NCBI GenBank assembly: GCA_029962745.1
Contig: CM057157.1
Coordinates: forward strand, 22,438,088-22,502,087
Length of the DNA stretch: 64,000 bases
DNA from: Echinometra lucunter
Lineage: Eukaryota > Echinodermata > Echinoidea > Camarodonta > Echinometridae
Direction: 5' to 3'
The notes below the pieces were generated by a model. The model worked only from the letters and a program-made list of their open reading frames with translations, did not search any database and had not been told where the DNA came from. Below are positions 1 to 12,264 of the stretch, piece by piece (positions within the stretch are counted from its first letter, which is position 1; each line of letters opens with the position of its first letter). A program made the position numbers and the translations under genes.

Positions 1-439
1 GATATTATGCGTGTTTTCTGCCTTTGCTATTCATGCTATTTGGGAAATTGTGAATGCGTTACTTAATTTCATTAGGAAGTGAGTCTAGGGAGAAATAATG
101 AAATTCGCGTGATATCACTAATATAAAATTGAAAATAAACCATGGTTGAATTTTTTTTTTGGGGGGGGGGGGGGGCGCCCCCCCCCCTCCAGTACGCCAG
201 TGATTTATACAATCTCTTCGTACATAAACCATATTAAGAATAGTGTGTACATAATATTCTAAACTTTCTTCAGATAGAGGTACATAAACCATTAGCATTG
301 TCAAAGACGTTAAGGCCAGTACAAGTAAAGAACATTTTATACATAAATATCCTTTGAAGGTTTCCATGGTGCTTGCCGGTCTTCCTTATCTTTCTCCTGA
401 GGGCGGTAAGAACATGCTTACCGAAACGTCCAGAGTGAG

Positions 440-610
440 TAGGTCCTTTTCTAGCCTTTAGACAAGGCCCCGTGTCCCCATGTCTGATGTCGATCGCGCG
501 TTCACTCGGGGTATCTCTATCTCTTTTCGTCGCTGGCTAGTCTCGTCTCAGCCACTGAAAATAACCGGAGTCGCGAGGCCTTGTCAAAAGGCTAGTCCTT
601 TTCAGGACCA
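440..610. mobile_element. Small inverted-repeat element
   Basis: Arms of about 20 bases (ctagcctttagacaaggcc at 451-468 against its complement at 577-595) enclose about 110 bases. Read as a MITE. No coding capacity. Confidence 0.5.
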
Positions 611-831
611 TACTCTTATTCAAGAAAGATTACATGGTGCATCGTGAAGCCTGCTACTGCCATGTATATATACATATATCATAACAAATTACTTCTAGTA
701 GAGGTCTTGGGTATGAAGGAATGAGAACTTTACTATCTTCCATGATAAGGAACTCAAGCATTCAAAGAATTTCTTCTTACCGGATACCTGTTTATTCAAC
801 CTAATGTGGCCGATGGGCCATGGTAGGAATT

Positions 832-895
832 CGAACCTCAGACCTTGTGTTTAGTCTGGGGACGTTCCAACCAGACCACGACACCTCCACTCTAG
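832..895 (-). mobile_element. tRNA-derived SINE head
   Basis: On the minus strand an A-box-like gtggtctggttggaacg is followed about 30 bases later by a B box (ggttcgaattc). No intact acceptor stem, so not a working tRNA gene. Confidence 0.55.
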
Positions 896-1210
896 CCATA
901 GAATACCCATTGAAAACGGTGATAGGATCTCCATAAATCATTAGGTAAACACAATAGTCATTTCCATTTCACTTCATTTCATTTATCTCCATTTCCAACA
1001 AATAAAACAAAACACAAAGTTAATTGTACATAAGGAAAAATTTGAAACCCTGCAATGATAATTACGTATAGCATTATAACATTACACTAATTCCAAAAGA
1101 ATTCACATCATCTAATTCGGGCTGGAAATGTAGGGGACTACTAAAAAGCTATACTTGTTGAATGAGTGAATGATGTTACTGAATGATGTCATCTCATTTT
1201 GTCCATGTAG

Positions 1211-1282
1211 AAATCTGCGAGGAACGCCTCTATACAATATGGAGGTGTCATCATTCTATGGTCTACATCAGCTTCATGCATT
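1211..1282 (+). CDS. LRR exon a of the receptor
   Basis: 72-base exon preceded by ccatgtag and followed by gtaagt. Reads as a leucine-rich repeat beginning NLRGTPLYNMEVSSF, with the LxxL ending completed by the next exon. It is the most upstream exon I can find. Earlier exons (signal peptide, further LRRs, any LDLa) must lie left of base 1. Confidence 0.8.
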
Positions 1283-4200
1283 GTAAGTCCAATACCAGTC
1301 TACACGTGTTCATCTACTCTTCATTTTAAAGAAGATTACAATAAACGATTGTAATGTGCACAATAAGTATTGATAACTAGGCCCATCAGCCTAACCAGGG
1401 GCCCTAACACAAAGGTTTGCGATCAATTGCAAATCTAAAACAGCCATTCTGACTGGTCCAGGGTCACCTTTTTGAACGAGATGCGCATGAAACAGTGGTC
1501 TTGATTGGCTGTTAAACGTTGCGATTGATTGCAAATCCTTGTGTTACGGGGCTCTGCACTGTAAAAAAATATTGGGTAAAATTTTAACCAGCTCGAGGAT
1601 AATAATGTCCAACCAACTTTATGCAATATTTTTACCCAATGCGGGAAGCATATTGTCCAGTTAGGGTAAAAATAAGCAGTAATTACTTTAGTATGGGCAA
1701 AATTTTCATCAAATTGGATAAAAAGAAATGCCCAAAGAAATGCCCAAAGTTTGTTGGACACAAAATTACCCTCATGGCACATTTTTACCCAGTATTTTTT
1801 AGAATGTGGTTGGTTTGTCATGGTCTGTGTTCAAAATTCTTTGGCAGACAACCGGCTGAACTATGGAATTTTGTACCAAAAAAAAAATGATCATACACAA
1901 TTAAATAACATGAAATTGATGCATAATACAAAGTGAGTTAAGGCAGCTTTTTACGTAAAATTCTAGACTCAGTCACCCTTACATTCCTTTGGGAACATTT
2001 TTGTTGGGTAACTCGACAGTTTTCATAGTCATATTCAGTGGGGTATGTTAGATGAATTTCAAAATCCATTTGCACCAGCTTGTGGTCTTTCATAGTATCT
2101 GAGTTCATACATAACAGCCTTATTGCGATATTATGACATGATTATAAGCATCAATTCAAATGAAAATTGTGCAAAACCAAATAATAATCCGATTAAGTTG
2201 ACGCAACTGAGTTTCCACATCATTACCTAAATAGTCCTTTAATACTGTCGGCCGCAAAGAGTTGCCAAACGCTACTTTAAATGTCAAATCGTTTCTCATC
2301 CGAACTCCCTTTTGAATAATGAGCATTAAAAAAAAACTTCTTTTTTACTTGTTCACACTGTATTTCAAATGAACATATATTTCTTTCTCCAAATTGCTTA
2401 TTATCTTAACTCCATTTTAGAACAATGAGCATTTAAAAAACGATTTGTTTTACTTGTTCACACTGTATTTCTAATGAATATATATTTCTTTCTCCAAATT
2501 GTTTATTATCTTAACTCCATTTTAGAACAATGAGCATTTTTAAAGACTTTTTTTTTCTTGTTCACACTGTATTTCTAATGAATATATATTTCTTTATCCA
2601 AATTGTTTATTATCTTAACTCCATTTTAGAACAATGAGCATTTCAAAAGGGCTTTTTTTTTTACTTGTTCACTCTGTATTTCAAATGAATACATATTTCT
2701 TTATCCAAATTGTTTATTATCTTAACTTCAGTTTAGAACAATGAGCATTTAAAAAAGACTTTTTAAAATGCTCTCCTTTTTTTTTACAATGGAAAATATG
2801 AAATATTAATGGCTCTGTCCACAATCATTTCAGCTACCTGGATTCCTGCCAGTTGGAGTATTTGCCTCCGGGTATATTCCGAGACCAGAATCGAGTTTGG
2901 CGCATGTAAGTAGGCTATAGAGACAGGGCCTATACGGTTCCATACCTGCCGCTCACAAATAGCCATTTGATTTTTTGCTTGTTTGCTTTTACGCTTATAA
3001 CATCACAGAAAACTAAAGATACATGATGTACGAATATAATTATGTCATGATGTCATTATGCACTTAGATAGCCCATATTAGTTGCATTAATATGATGCTA
3101 CTGACATTTCACGGAATCCTTAAAACGTCACGATGAAAAGATGTATAACAGTATTGAAAATCATGAGAAAATATATTTGAAAAAAAATAAATACGAAAAG
3201 GAAACAAAAGTGCTGCAAATCCGTAACAAAAATTAGAATAAAAAACTAATGTACGATAGCAACAAGATTATGATTCTTGGAGACAAGTTATATAGGCAAA
3301 CTGACGCTTTGTGGACAATAGGCATATGCTTTAATATAATGCTTTGAACATTAAGCAGGAAGAATTTTACTCTCTTTTACATAAATTGGAAAGTAAAGAC
3401 ATCATGGGCCAGTATTTCATCCAAATTAGCAATGAAAAAACGAGTAAAGTCTTTCCCACAAATTGTTTATTTCAAACTGCTTGAAATAAGTTTGCGGCAC
3501 ACACAAGGGTGTGGCACAGCGTAAAGGGTGGCACAGCGAAAATGACTAAATAAAGTTGAATGCAGTGATGGTGTATTAATCTTTGATTTGATTCGTTCTT
3601 GTTGTTGTTGTTATTCTTATTGTTGTATAGATCTGACTTTTCTGCTTTCTGTTCATATCATTCTTGTCTTCTTTTACCCCAGGTCGCTTTTCAATAATAG
3701 CCTAACTTACCTGGAAAACGGGACATTTGAAGGACTCACAAATCTTCGCGCCTTGTAAGAAAATCACAATAATACCTTAAGTCTTTGCAAAAAATAAACT
3801 GACTAACTTGCCTGTAGATTATGCAAAAAGAACTAAAAAATAACAAAAACAATCAAAACAATTTCATGGTTATGATGAAAGGAATGATGATAATGATGAT
3901 AATGATGATAATAATAATGATGATAATAATGATGATGATGATAATAAAAATAATAATAAGAAGAAGAAGAATAACAATAATAACAAAAGTAATAATAACA
4001 ATCATAATAATGATAAAAATCATAATAATGGTGATAATGAATTTGACCTCAGGTACATGGAGCACAACTTTATATCAAGACTGGATGAAGGCTGCTTTCG
4101 AGGGCTGCATAGTGTTTTTCACTTGTAAGTAACTTTCATTAACTCAAACAACTTACTACATTAACCTTTATACTATTGTTTGAAAAATATCATTTATTTC

Positions 4201-7200
4201 ATTCAAAGAAGAATAATGCAATAAAAGTTATCAAAGATGCAAGTACAAAAAAAGTAAAAAGATACTTTGCGCATTGATTTGGATGTGGGGATGAATACAT
4301 TTGCTATCAGTTGCTGGAAATTGATAAACGTACTCTATTGGGAAAATACAAGACACATAATCGTCATAACTGCAGATACGTTTTCTTTTGGTGCGGATTG
4401 CATCGCGATCTTGTTGTTTTACATATTTGCACTATGAATTGGCGTTCAAATCGTTTTCTCGTTTGTTTTGTTACGATTTTTTTTCTCCGACTTAATTATG
4501 CTCAGGCGACGTTATTCCATTCTTTATTTGTCAAAGATTTAGGATCAGTGTTGAAATTGAATTTTGGGTTAGATCTGGAGGAACGCTTGGGTTAGGTATT
4601 TCTCATGATGATGATAATCTGATCCAGTGTTGATGTTGAAAAATCAGTTAATGCAGGATAAGAATGGCGAAGAAATTGAAACTGCTGTCTAGCTCGAAAT
4701 TTCATCTCTTTCATGGGCTCTTGAACATTTTATTTTTCCATTATCTGTTTAAAATCATCTTTTGGACTACTCTTTGTCACTCATTTTCAGTGATCTTGAG
4801 AACAACAGACTGAGCGATCTGAGACACGGGGCTTTTGCAGATTTGGGAGGCTCCTTAGAGCGTCTGTGAGTATAGCGATGACAGGGGCAAATCCAGAATT
4901 TATGGGATGGGGGGCAATAATTTTGTGGCAAGGTTTTTTTTCCAAAGCTGTATGATTTCGGGAATCCTTCTGGCCGGACCTCCCCTAACTTTATTTGTCG
5001 GGGAGATGGTTGAAAGCAAACACAAAAGAAGGAATGGCAACAGAAATAGACAGGACATGGGTGGGGATCCCAAAAATATTTCCGGGAATGTTATATGTTT
5101 CCCAAAATGATGTGTCCCTGGTTTTCTGCCTGTTGGCGGCTTTATATTGCTCATCCAGACAACTTGATCCGCCTAAGCTTTGAAAAAATTAATTTCAAAA
5201 TGTGGGTTCCTGAGTATAGTGGAATTTTGACAAAGAAAGAATTGATTAAAATGGAATTAATAACCAAAAAAAGGCTACTGTGGGAGTAATCAACTAAAAC
5301 TTATTGATGGGTGCCATAGACTTTCGAAGAAGTCCATATATGAGACCTCCGCTTACTATCAAGGGAACTGCTGTAGAAAGAGTTAGTAATTATAGGTATC
5401 TGGGAACAACAATATCTAATTCACTTGATTTGTCATGCAATATCACTTTACTTAGGAAGAAATGTAATCAAAGAATGTACTTTTTGAAAATGATGGGGAA
5501 GATGCATGTAGATAAGACTAATCTGATCCTGTTCTATAGGGCCTTGATTGAAAGCATAGCCACGTACAACATAATATGCTACTTCGGGAATGCAAACCAA
5601 GTAGATAAGAAGAAATTAGATAGTATAAGGAGAAAAGCAGAATGTATAATTGGCACCAGCCTGAATCCAATACCAACTCTTTATGAGGAAAGAGTAGTAG
5701 CAAGGGTCTTGTTAATTGATTTGATACCAGAAAAAAACAAATTTCCATGTAATATGGACAATAAATACTCAATATCAATATATCAATACCAACAGAAATT
5801 AAATTTTGGACCATGTTTTTATCGACTGCAGATATGAAATATGGGAATAACAACATTGCATGGAAATGATCGTTATAACATTCTTCTTCTTCTTACCCTT
5901 CTCCTCTTCCTTCTTCTTCCCCTCTTTTCTCTTTCTTCTTCTCCTCTTCCGTCTCATTGTTATTGTTTTTATCATCGTTATCATTATCATTATCATTATC
6001 ATTTACTGCTTTCAGAGTTTTCGAAGACAACCTCATCAAATCCATCAACTCGTCACTGCTGGCGGGGCTCGAACATTCCCTCCAAGTTGTGTAAGTACGG
6101 TAGTTTCACGATGAATAATGAGCTGTATGTCCTGCATTATTTTATATATAGATATAGACACACTTTTTCAAGAAACACTCATGCACACGTTGGTATTAAT
6201 AATTATGCCAATAACACTATGATTTATTTAATGCACGATAAAAAAAAAAGTAATGTTGATAAAAATGCTCTGCTCAAAGACGAGAGTGCCGTGCCGGGGA
6301 TCGAAGCCATGCACGATATTTGCGTTACCAGTCAAGTGGTTTAAACCACTCGACCACGACACCTCTATACTTTCTTTTGTTTAAAAATAGATATAGAAAC
6401 ACATGAATGCACACGTCGATATTAATACGCCCACAGCACGATAATTTACAATAACAGAGCAACGTAGATAAAAATGCTTTGCTCCAGGGCATAAGTGCCA
6501 TGCCGGGGATCAAACCCCCGATTCTCGCATCTCCAGTCAAGTGGATTGCACCACTCGACTACGACACCTTTACTCACTTATTTGTTTTTCCATATCTTTT
6601 TTAAACAGGATTTCATTCGAAACAAATAATTACATATAAATCAATGTATTTAATTCCATACGAATGCGAATCTTTATTTCGTTTTCATAACATAATTTCA
6701 TAAATTAATAATATATTCACAACTCCAGCGAAGAAGAAAAAAAACTTAGATGAAATCGCTTTATAAAAACAAAATACATAATCACAAACCCTAACACGTG
6801 CCCCACCCCCCCCCACACACACACATACAAAACAAATATTAAAGTAGGGAGATAGGAAGAGGTGTGATAAAAGTGTCTCACGAATCATGCGAATAGAAAC
6901 ATGCAGATCGATTGGCTAGGAGAATTTCAAATTGGACCAAAAAGAATGGTGAAAGAAATCACGACTTTTACATTATTTTTATCTGTATAACGTTTCCAAG
7001 AAATTCATAAATTAGAATCGATTTGATATGAATGATTCATTCCACTTGCAAATGATTCATTTTTTTAGCTTTTGAGAGAAGAGCTACATATTTTTCATAT
7101 TATTTCGTAGGGCCTATGCTGAAATAATGTCTGCATATACATCTGTTGTTGTTTGCTTTCTTTTTTTCACTAGGAATTTTCAAGGAAATCCAATCGAGGA

Positions 7201-10200
7201 AATTGCTCCGGAAAGCTTTACGCAAATGCAAGCTCTAGAAGATCTGTAAGTTTTTTTTTTGTGTGTTGCGTGAGTGTGTGGGTGTGGGTGTGAGAGTGTG
7301 TGTGGGTGAGGGGGTGGGTGTGTGTGTGTTTGTTTGTTTGTTTGTGGGGTTTTTTGAATGCCTATTGTGACTTCGGAGACCTTATGTTTGCTTGCTGTCC
7401 GTCCGTCCCACTTTATCTCCAGAACCATTGGAGGTATAAACAGGTCAAAGATGAAAGGTCAGTGAGGTCACTTCGAATATGCCTGTTCACCGTTGTAAAC
7501 ATGATACCTGCTCATTCAAACACACGTACTGTTTATAGATTTTTACTTTATTTCTACTTTTCATCACCTCATTCACTAATGGTTCATTTCCTGCAGATAC
7601 GCCTTTCTATGTTGCTTGTAAATATTGGATACACACTTATTTTATTTCCTTCTTTTTCTGCTTCTCATTCTTCTTCTTCTACTTCTGCTTCTTTTTTTTT
7701 CTTCTTCTTCTTCTTCCTCCTCTTCTTCTTCTTCTTCTTCTTCTTCTTCTCCTTCTTCTGCTTCTTCTTATTCTTCATCTACTTCTGTTTCTACCAGTGT
7801 GGTAGTGCTTTGATGCCAGGCCTTGGTCTTGATGCCTTGACTTTGATGCCTTGGCCTTGAGTATGCCTTGGCCTTGACCTTGAGGGTTTGAGGCCATGAA
7901 AATCTCCAGAAAATTCAAAGCATTTTCAAGGCATATACTTTCACAAGTGTAATTTTACATTTTTTGTTGTATTTTCTGTACAGTGAAAATAAACCATCTT
8001 TAAATCTAATACAAATTGTATACAGTCATTACAGGCTTGGAAATGTACGTATCACAAAATTTTAGGGAAATATTTGAGGACTTTGATAATAATTACAAAT
8101 TAAAAGTATGTTTCTGTAGTATATTACAGCCATGTGGGGGTGATTGGGTACACATTCCCATTGTATTTCCTTTCACCAATAATCTTATTTTATTTGCTTG
8201 CAGAAAGTGGGGGAAAAGGGGGCATTAAGTAGTGAGCACTGCAAAGGCCAGTGAATGTGCTATGTACATCCTCTAAAAATACTTTTATAAAGTTTTACAG
8301 ATGTCAGATTAACATAGTTTAGAAGTAGAGATTTTAGTTTTTGTTTCAAATTAGTTTTGCTGTAACCTTTTTTTTTGCTATGGTTTCCAGGAAGGAGAAG
8401 GGTTTAAAGTCTGTTCTGATAAAGACTTGAGCATTTAAAGTTGCTGCTTTATCATTTCAAATGTTCTTATCCTTAATTATCTGTAGCCTTAACTATGTTG
8501 TGCAACATTGTGCAACTTATTGTTGCTCTGAAGTTGTTGGGGCTGGTCTGAGACATAAATTAACTATACCATAAATGTTTATTTAAATTGTCATTTTTGG
8601 CTCGCTCGCTTTGCTCGCTCGCAACTATTCAGAAATTGTGCCCCATATGCCATGTTCTGCCCCTCAAAATTTTTGGCTCCTTATACCACTGACTTACAGA
8701 TAACAGATACAATTCGTAATTGACTTAAGCATAAGTTTTAAAAGTCAACGTCTATACTTTCATGCTGCTTTAGTCCTCCCTCGGTCCTCCTTCGTTATTT
8801 GATTCCCTTTTCTAGTTATATTTTATGCCTTGGCCTTGGCCTTGGAGGTTGAAGCCTTGGCCTTAGCCTTTGCCTTTGCCTTGAGAGTTTGGGCCTTGAC
8901 TAAAACACTTACTTCTTCTTCTTCTCTTTTCTGTTTTCAGACACATTCTCTCAGCTAGATCGATTCGTCTTTATCCAGAAATTCTCAAATTCGGCCCAGG
9001 TTTCCAAACATTGTAAGTTGAAGCGAGACTTTTGTGAAGGGTAACATTTATGCTTAGGCAAGAATATGACGTTTCCAGTGGCAGTTTGAAAGTCTGTGCC
9101 AAAATAATTATACCAAAACCGTCAGTCTTATGGTAGCCGTTTAGTTAAACAGACTTACAGTTATAGGTCCATTAGATTCCTTCTGTACCTTTTGGTGAAT
9201 GTATGAATTCAATTTTTCGATGGAAGACACACCTGAAAAAAAAGAAAATCTATTAGCCCGTAGGCCAAACTATGCTGCCACAAATGGCTGATAATGAAAA
9301 AAAAAACTTTCAATCTCAGTATTAAGTATTTTATCGAATTCACAATTCTTTTCATATATGTAAATAATGTAAGGATAAGTTCTTTACATGTACTTTTGAG
9401 GTGCCCTTTTGTGCAAAATATGATCGTTTCTGTCATTAATATTATCAAAAGTAACAAAAAAACATGTTCATGATTACGTAACAGAACACTTTTCTTTCGT
9501 CCTTGCTTCGCTTGCCTACATGTACTAAAGCTGAAAGCAATGTTATGTTCGTTACTTTATGCCTTAATTAGAACTGATGGAAGAACTTCTACAGGCACTT
9601 TTCAACATATCTTCTTGATTTTTAAACATGGTGAAATGCACCACATTTACTCAGATTGTCTTATGAAATATTTGGAAACACTGATTTCAACACCCCTTTA
9701 CATCATATAGCTACTCATGTATTGTAGTTACACTTTAGCATCATCATACACATGGGCGTCAATCAGGGGGAGACAGGGGGCACGTCCCCCAACATTTAAG
9801 ATGGGGCACAATAGGATATGCCCCCTCCTTCTATTTTAAGCTGAGGACCTATTTTTATTATTTTTTTTTTGCTTGTCAGCAATTTTTTGCGTATCCCCCC
9901 ACAAGATACCCCCCCCAAAAAAAAAAAAAAAAAAAAAAAAATCAGTTGAGAACCTTTTTAGTGGTCTCCCTCCCAGAAGAAAAAAAATATAATATATATA
10001 AATAAAACGGATTGACAAGCCAGATCATACACGATGCTTACCCATCTACTGATGTCTGTCTCCCTGGCTGATAAAATTGATATCACTTTCCTTTCTAGAT
10101 TTGTCTTTGATCCTCGGATGTGCTGCATCATTCCTGACAGTCTGACCTGCACCATCATCGAGCCCCCTCATCCTCTCTTCACCTGCCGAAAGACATTCCT

Positions 10201-11161
10201 CCAGAGCACAACCGTCAAGGTTTTCATCTGGATCTTAGGAATAAGTGCCCTGATCGGGAATGCGATCGTCATCTTTATGCGACTCACCAGCATGTCTCCG
10301 TCGTCGGCCATCGGCATGATCCAATCGACGTTGATCACCAACCTGGCAGTGGCCGACTTCCTCATGGGGGTGTACATGGTGATCTTAGCCGTCATGGATC
10401 TGGTGATTGGTGAGTCATACTTCTGGGAAGGCAGGGCCAATGAGTGGCGGTCTAGCCTCACCTGTCAGATAGCTGGCTTCATCTCTTTCCTGAGCAGCGA
10501 GGCGTCTGTTTTCATGCTGACCTTGATCAGCGTTGATCGGTTCGTCTGCATCCTCTTCCCCTTCACCCTTCGACGTCTGACCGTTGGCTCAGCCCGCATA
10601 GCCGTCTTCATTATCTGGATCGCATCCCTTCTCCTCGCCGTCGGCTCCATCCTTGTCAACAAACTCAACCCTGACGCATATAGCCTAAGCGACGTATGCG
10701 TCGGACTGCCCCTGATCCGCAAGCTCACCGACTTCAGCTCCGAGCTTGACGCTTACACCTACTCCCAGTTCGGCCACACCCGATACAACATAATTGCCTC
10801 TTCCTCCATCTCGACTTGGCAGTTCTCCATCGCCGTGTTCCTCGGTCTCAACCTCATCAGCTTCATCGTGATCCTCTTCTGTTATGTCGCTATCTTCTTC
10901 AAGGTGCGTCTCGCGCGTCAAGAAGTCGGGCGCAAGGCCGACAGCTCCTCGGACGACGTCAGGATGGCGCTCAAGATGTCGCTGATCGTCGGGACCGATT
11001 TCTTCTGTTGGATGCCCATCATCGTCCTAGGTATCCTGGTCCAAGCCGACATCATCACCCTTAGTTCTGACGTATACGCCTGGCTCGTGGTCTTTGTGCT
11101 CCCGATCAATTCTTCTCTCAATCCCTTCATGTACACACTGATCGAAAGGATTAAAAAGTAA
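1211..11161 (+). CDS. Leucine-rich-repeat GPCR, relaxin-receptor/GRL101-like (partial, 5' end outside window)
   Basis: Nine exons are visible: 1211-1282, 2834-2905, 3683-3754, 4053-4124, 4791-4865, 6016-6090, 7174-7245, 8941-9012 and 10099-11161. The first eight each encode one 24-25 residue leucine-rich repeat, start after AG, end before GT, and share one phase (one base in, two bases out), so they splice in frame. The last encodes a Cys-rich hinge and seven hydrophobic helices. Visible protein is about 547 residues. Known for the family: these plasma-membrane receptors bind peptide hormones through LRRs and signal through G proteins; many carry LDLa modules upstream, which would lie left of this window. 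The organisation (one exon per LRR, single 7TM exon, LAVADFLMG in TM2, DRF instead of DRY, CWMP in TM6, NPFMY in TM7) fits RXFP/LGR type C. The ligand cannot be inferred. The 3' end is uncertain, as given in the tail exon entries. Confidence 0.9.
1397..1555. mobile_element. MITE with gccctaacacaaaggtttgc ends
   Basis: Left arm runs through ggtttgcgatcaattgcaaat to aaaacagcc, and the right arm is its near-complement (ggctgtt to tgtgttacggggc). Arms of about 45 bases, total about 160 bases. Confidence 0.7.
1556..1810. mobile_element. MITE with ctgtaaaaaatattgggta ends
   Basis: Left end gtaaaaaaatattgggtaaa is mirrored by tacccagtattttttag on the right. It directly abuts the previous element. 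Confidence 0.6.
2316..2775. repeat. Tandem repeat, about 121-base unit, about 4 copies
   Basis: Each unit runs from gaacaatgagcattt through acttgttcacactgtattt to ttattatcttaactcca. It lies just upstream of LRR exon b. Confidence 0.9.
2834..2905 (+). CDS. LRR exon b of the receptor
   Basis: 72 bases between atttcag and gtaagt. Reads YLDSCQLEYLPPGIF then a charged stretch; the LxxLPxGIF core is a classic LRR. Phase matches the neighbouring exons. Confidence 0.85.
3683..3754 (+). CDS. LRR exon c of the receptor
   Basis: 72 bases between accccag and gtaaga. Reads SLFNNSLTYLENGTFEGL followed by TNLRAL, a near-consensus LRR with the LxxN position occupied and the GTF turn. Confidence 0.92.
3880..4042. 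repeat. (GAT/AAT)n microsatellite
   Basis: Runs of gat, aat and aag triplets end ten bases before the acceptor of LRR exon d. Confidence 0.9.
4053..4124 (+). CDS. LRR exon d of the receptor
   Basis: 72 bases between cctcag and gtaagt. Reads YMEHNFISRLDEGCFRGL then HSVFHF. The exon directly follows a (GAT/AAT)n microsatellite that forms the polypyrimidine-poor end of the intron. Confidence 0.9.
4791..4865 (+). CDS. LRR exon e of the receptor
   Basis: 75 bases (one codon longer than the usual unit) between attttcag and gtgagt. Reads DLENNRLSDLRHGAFADL then GGSLERL. A 25-residue LRR; phase conserved. Confidence 0.92.
5304..5837 (+). pseudogene. Non-LTR retrotransposon reverse transcriptase, C-terminal fragment
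   Basis: An open frame of about 177 codons holding the thumb region typical of LINE reverse transcriptases. It has YRYLGTTISNSLDLSCNI, then KKCNQRMYFLKMMG, FYRALIESIATY and RRKAECIIGTSL. The catalytic YxDD box and the endonuclease are absent, and no start context precedes it, so it is a 3' fragment of a dead copy. It sits in the intron between LRR exons e and f. The family could be L2/CR1-like; I cannot place it further. Confidence 0.8.
6016..6090 (+). CDS. LRR exon f of the receptor
   Basis: 75 bases between gctttcag and gtaagt. Reads VFEDNLIKSINSSLLAGL then EHSLQVV. A second 25-residue LRR adjacent to the first, suggesting these two share an ancestor within the array. Confidence 0.9.
6155..6572 (-). 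mobile_element. Tandem pair of tRNA-derived SINE-like copies
   Basis: Two units of about 210 bases share cacacgttggtattaata / cacacgtcgatattaata, gataaaaatgct, a B-box complement (ccggggatcgaagcc, ccggggatcaaaccc) and an A-box complement (accactcgaccacgacacct, accactcgactacgacacct). The tRNA-like head is on the minus strand. Confidence 0.65.
7174..7245 (+). CDS. LRR exon g of the receptor
   Basis: 72 bases between ttcactag and gtaagt. Reads NFQGNPIEEIAPESFTQM then QALEDL, a clear LRR. Confidence 0.92.
7255..7350. repeat. (GT)n / GGGTGT low-complexity tract
   Basis: Immediately follows the donor of LRR exon g; alternating gtgtgt and gggtgt. Confidence 0.85.
7665..7790. repeat. (CTT)n microsatellite
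   Basis: Interrupted ctt/cttcct triplets over about 120 bases. Confidence 0.9.
7800..8905. mobile_element. Region bounded by cttggcctt minisatellites
   Basis: Short tandem cttggc/gccttg repeats occur at 7,805-7,895 and again at 8,825-8,905 in the same orientation. About 0.9 kb of non-coding sequence lies between, including a gctcgctcgctttgctcgct motif near 8,600. Could be two ends of one element or two minisatellites. Confidence 0.4.
8941..9012 (+). CDS. Last LRR-like exon of the receptor
   Basis: 72 bases between ctgttttcag and gtaagt. Reads HILSARSIRLYPEILKFG then PGFQTL. More degenerate than the others, with no Asn in the LxxN place, as expected for an LRR cap next to the hinge. Confidence 0.85.
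10099..11161 (+). CDS. Hinge plus seven-transmembrane exon of the receptor
   Basis: Begins after cctttctag. It opens with a Cys-rich hinge (MCC, then single Cys residues in SLTCT and FTCRK) like the one joining LRRs to the membrane domain in relaxin receptors. Seven hydrophobic segments follow, with GN in TM1, LAVADFLMG in TM2 and a Cys at the top of TM3. DRF sits at 10535-10543, a Cys lies in extracellular loop 2 (DVCVG), CWMP is in TM6 and NPFMY in TM7 at 11120-11134. The exon is markedly GC-richer than its surroundings, as coding DNA here tends to be. An in-frame stop at 11159-11161 falls only nine residues after NPFMY (TLIERIKK), leaving no helix 8 or tail. The last bases can alternatively be read as a donor (gtaatg at 11158). 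Confidence 0.92.
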
Positions 11162-11477
11162 TGGCACATGGCCACGCACTCTACCCTGTTTGTCTGTTAA
11201 ACAAAATTTGTTACTTCTCGCACCATGTAGGTCTAAGAATTAAATGTAAAAGTGAACTAAAAGCAACAGCACAAATTTGCATTAAACATTTTAATTATTT
11301 TGCACAAGAACTAATTTCATTCGTATTCTACTTGGTTTGATTTTACTTTCCTCGTCAAAACAGTACGAAAATTATTCAATATGTATATTCAACATACAAC
11401 GTATTATGTTATGCTGGCCCCGCTGGAAGATCAACTGATAAAGCTGAAGTGGCTACCCTGGGTAAATAAGGGTTGTT

Positions 11478-11856
11478 ATTATTATTATCATCATCATTAT
11501 TATTATTATTATTATTATTATCACTATCATTATTATTATTATCATTATTATTATTATTATTATTATTATCATTATTATTATTATCATCATTATTATCATC
11601 ATTATTATCATCATTATTATCATCATTATTATCATCATTATTACTATCATTATTAATATCATTATTATTATCATTATTATCATTATTATTATCATTATTA
11701 TTATCATTATTATCATCATTATTACTATCATTATTAATATCATTATTATTATCATTATTATCATTATTATTATCATTATTATTATCATTATTATTATTAT
11801 TATTATCATTATTATTATCATTATTATTATCATTATTGTTATTATTATTGTTATAA
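11478..11856. repeat. Long (ATT/ATC)n compound microsatellite
   Basis: About 375 bases of att and atc triplets, with an internal higher-order pattern (cattattatcat blocks). Lies between the receptor's 7TM exon and candidate tail exon A. Confidence 0.95.
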
Positions 11857-12090
11857 CATGGAATGTGTAACATTGGATGGAAAGATACCCTCGACAGGAA
11901 AGACCAAAAAGTAATGCATATAAAAAGATTTCCATCAGTGTTCTTCAGGTTTGATCAGTGTTAGGTAATAAGAGTTGCCTAAAGAAACATTGTACCAAAT
12001 GAAAAGGAAGGACCGATTCTACATTACTGCTATAATAGTGCTATTTTGTCAAATCATTTTACAGTAATTTATTGTTTTGTTTGTTTTCAG

Positions 12091-12136
12091 TTTTGATAGT
12101 GCGTACTTTTTCGACTCGCTTATGGTAGAAGGTTAA
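12091..12136 (+). CDS. Candidate alternative 3' tail exon A of the receptor
   Basis: Preceded by a long pyrimidine tract ending ttgttttcag. Joined from a donor at 11158 it reads in frame as NFDSAYFFDSLMVEG and a stop. An AATAAA lies 13 bases after the stop (12149-12154). A second AATAAA at 12865-12870 is followed by an A run. The donor is weak (AAA before gtaatg), so this is a hypothesis competing with termination at 11161 and with tail exon B. Confidence 0.4.
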
Positions 12137-12264
12137 CGTGAGGTCGAGAATAAAGGTCATGAAGGTGTTTGGTTCTATTCAGTATTTGTTCCACAAAACA
12201 CAAAATTTGATCACAGTTCTAGTTGCGTGAAAGAGCACCATAATATTACTGCTACATATGCCTA

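Noticed and set aside
1930..2100. A further LRR exon between exons a and b
   Set aside because: The only segment with an AG near a plausible start meets a stop in the required phase and lacks the LRR pattern.
5304..5837. Intact retrotransposon gene
   Set aside because: Only the C-terminal part of a reverse transcriptase is present and the catalytic motif is missing.
10465..11175. Minus-strand frames under the 7TM exon
   Set aside because: Shadows of the GC-rich receptor coding exon. They lack family features and the + strand reading is unambiguous.
11409..11935. Long frames of poly-Asn/Asp, poly-Ile/Met and poly-Leu/Ser on both strands
   Set aside because: All arise from the (ATT/ATC)n microsatellite, which is free of stops in several frames.
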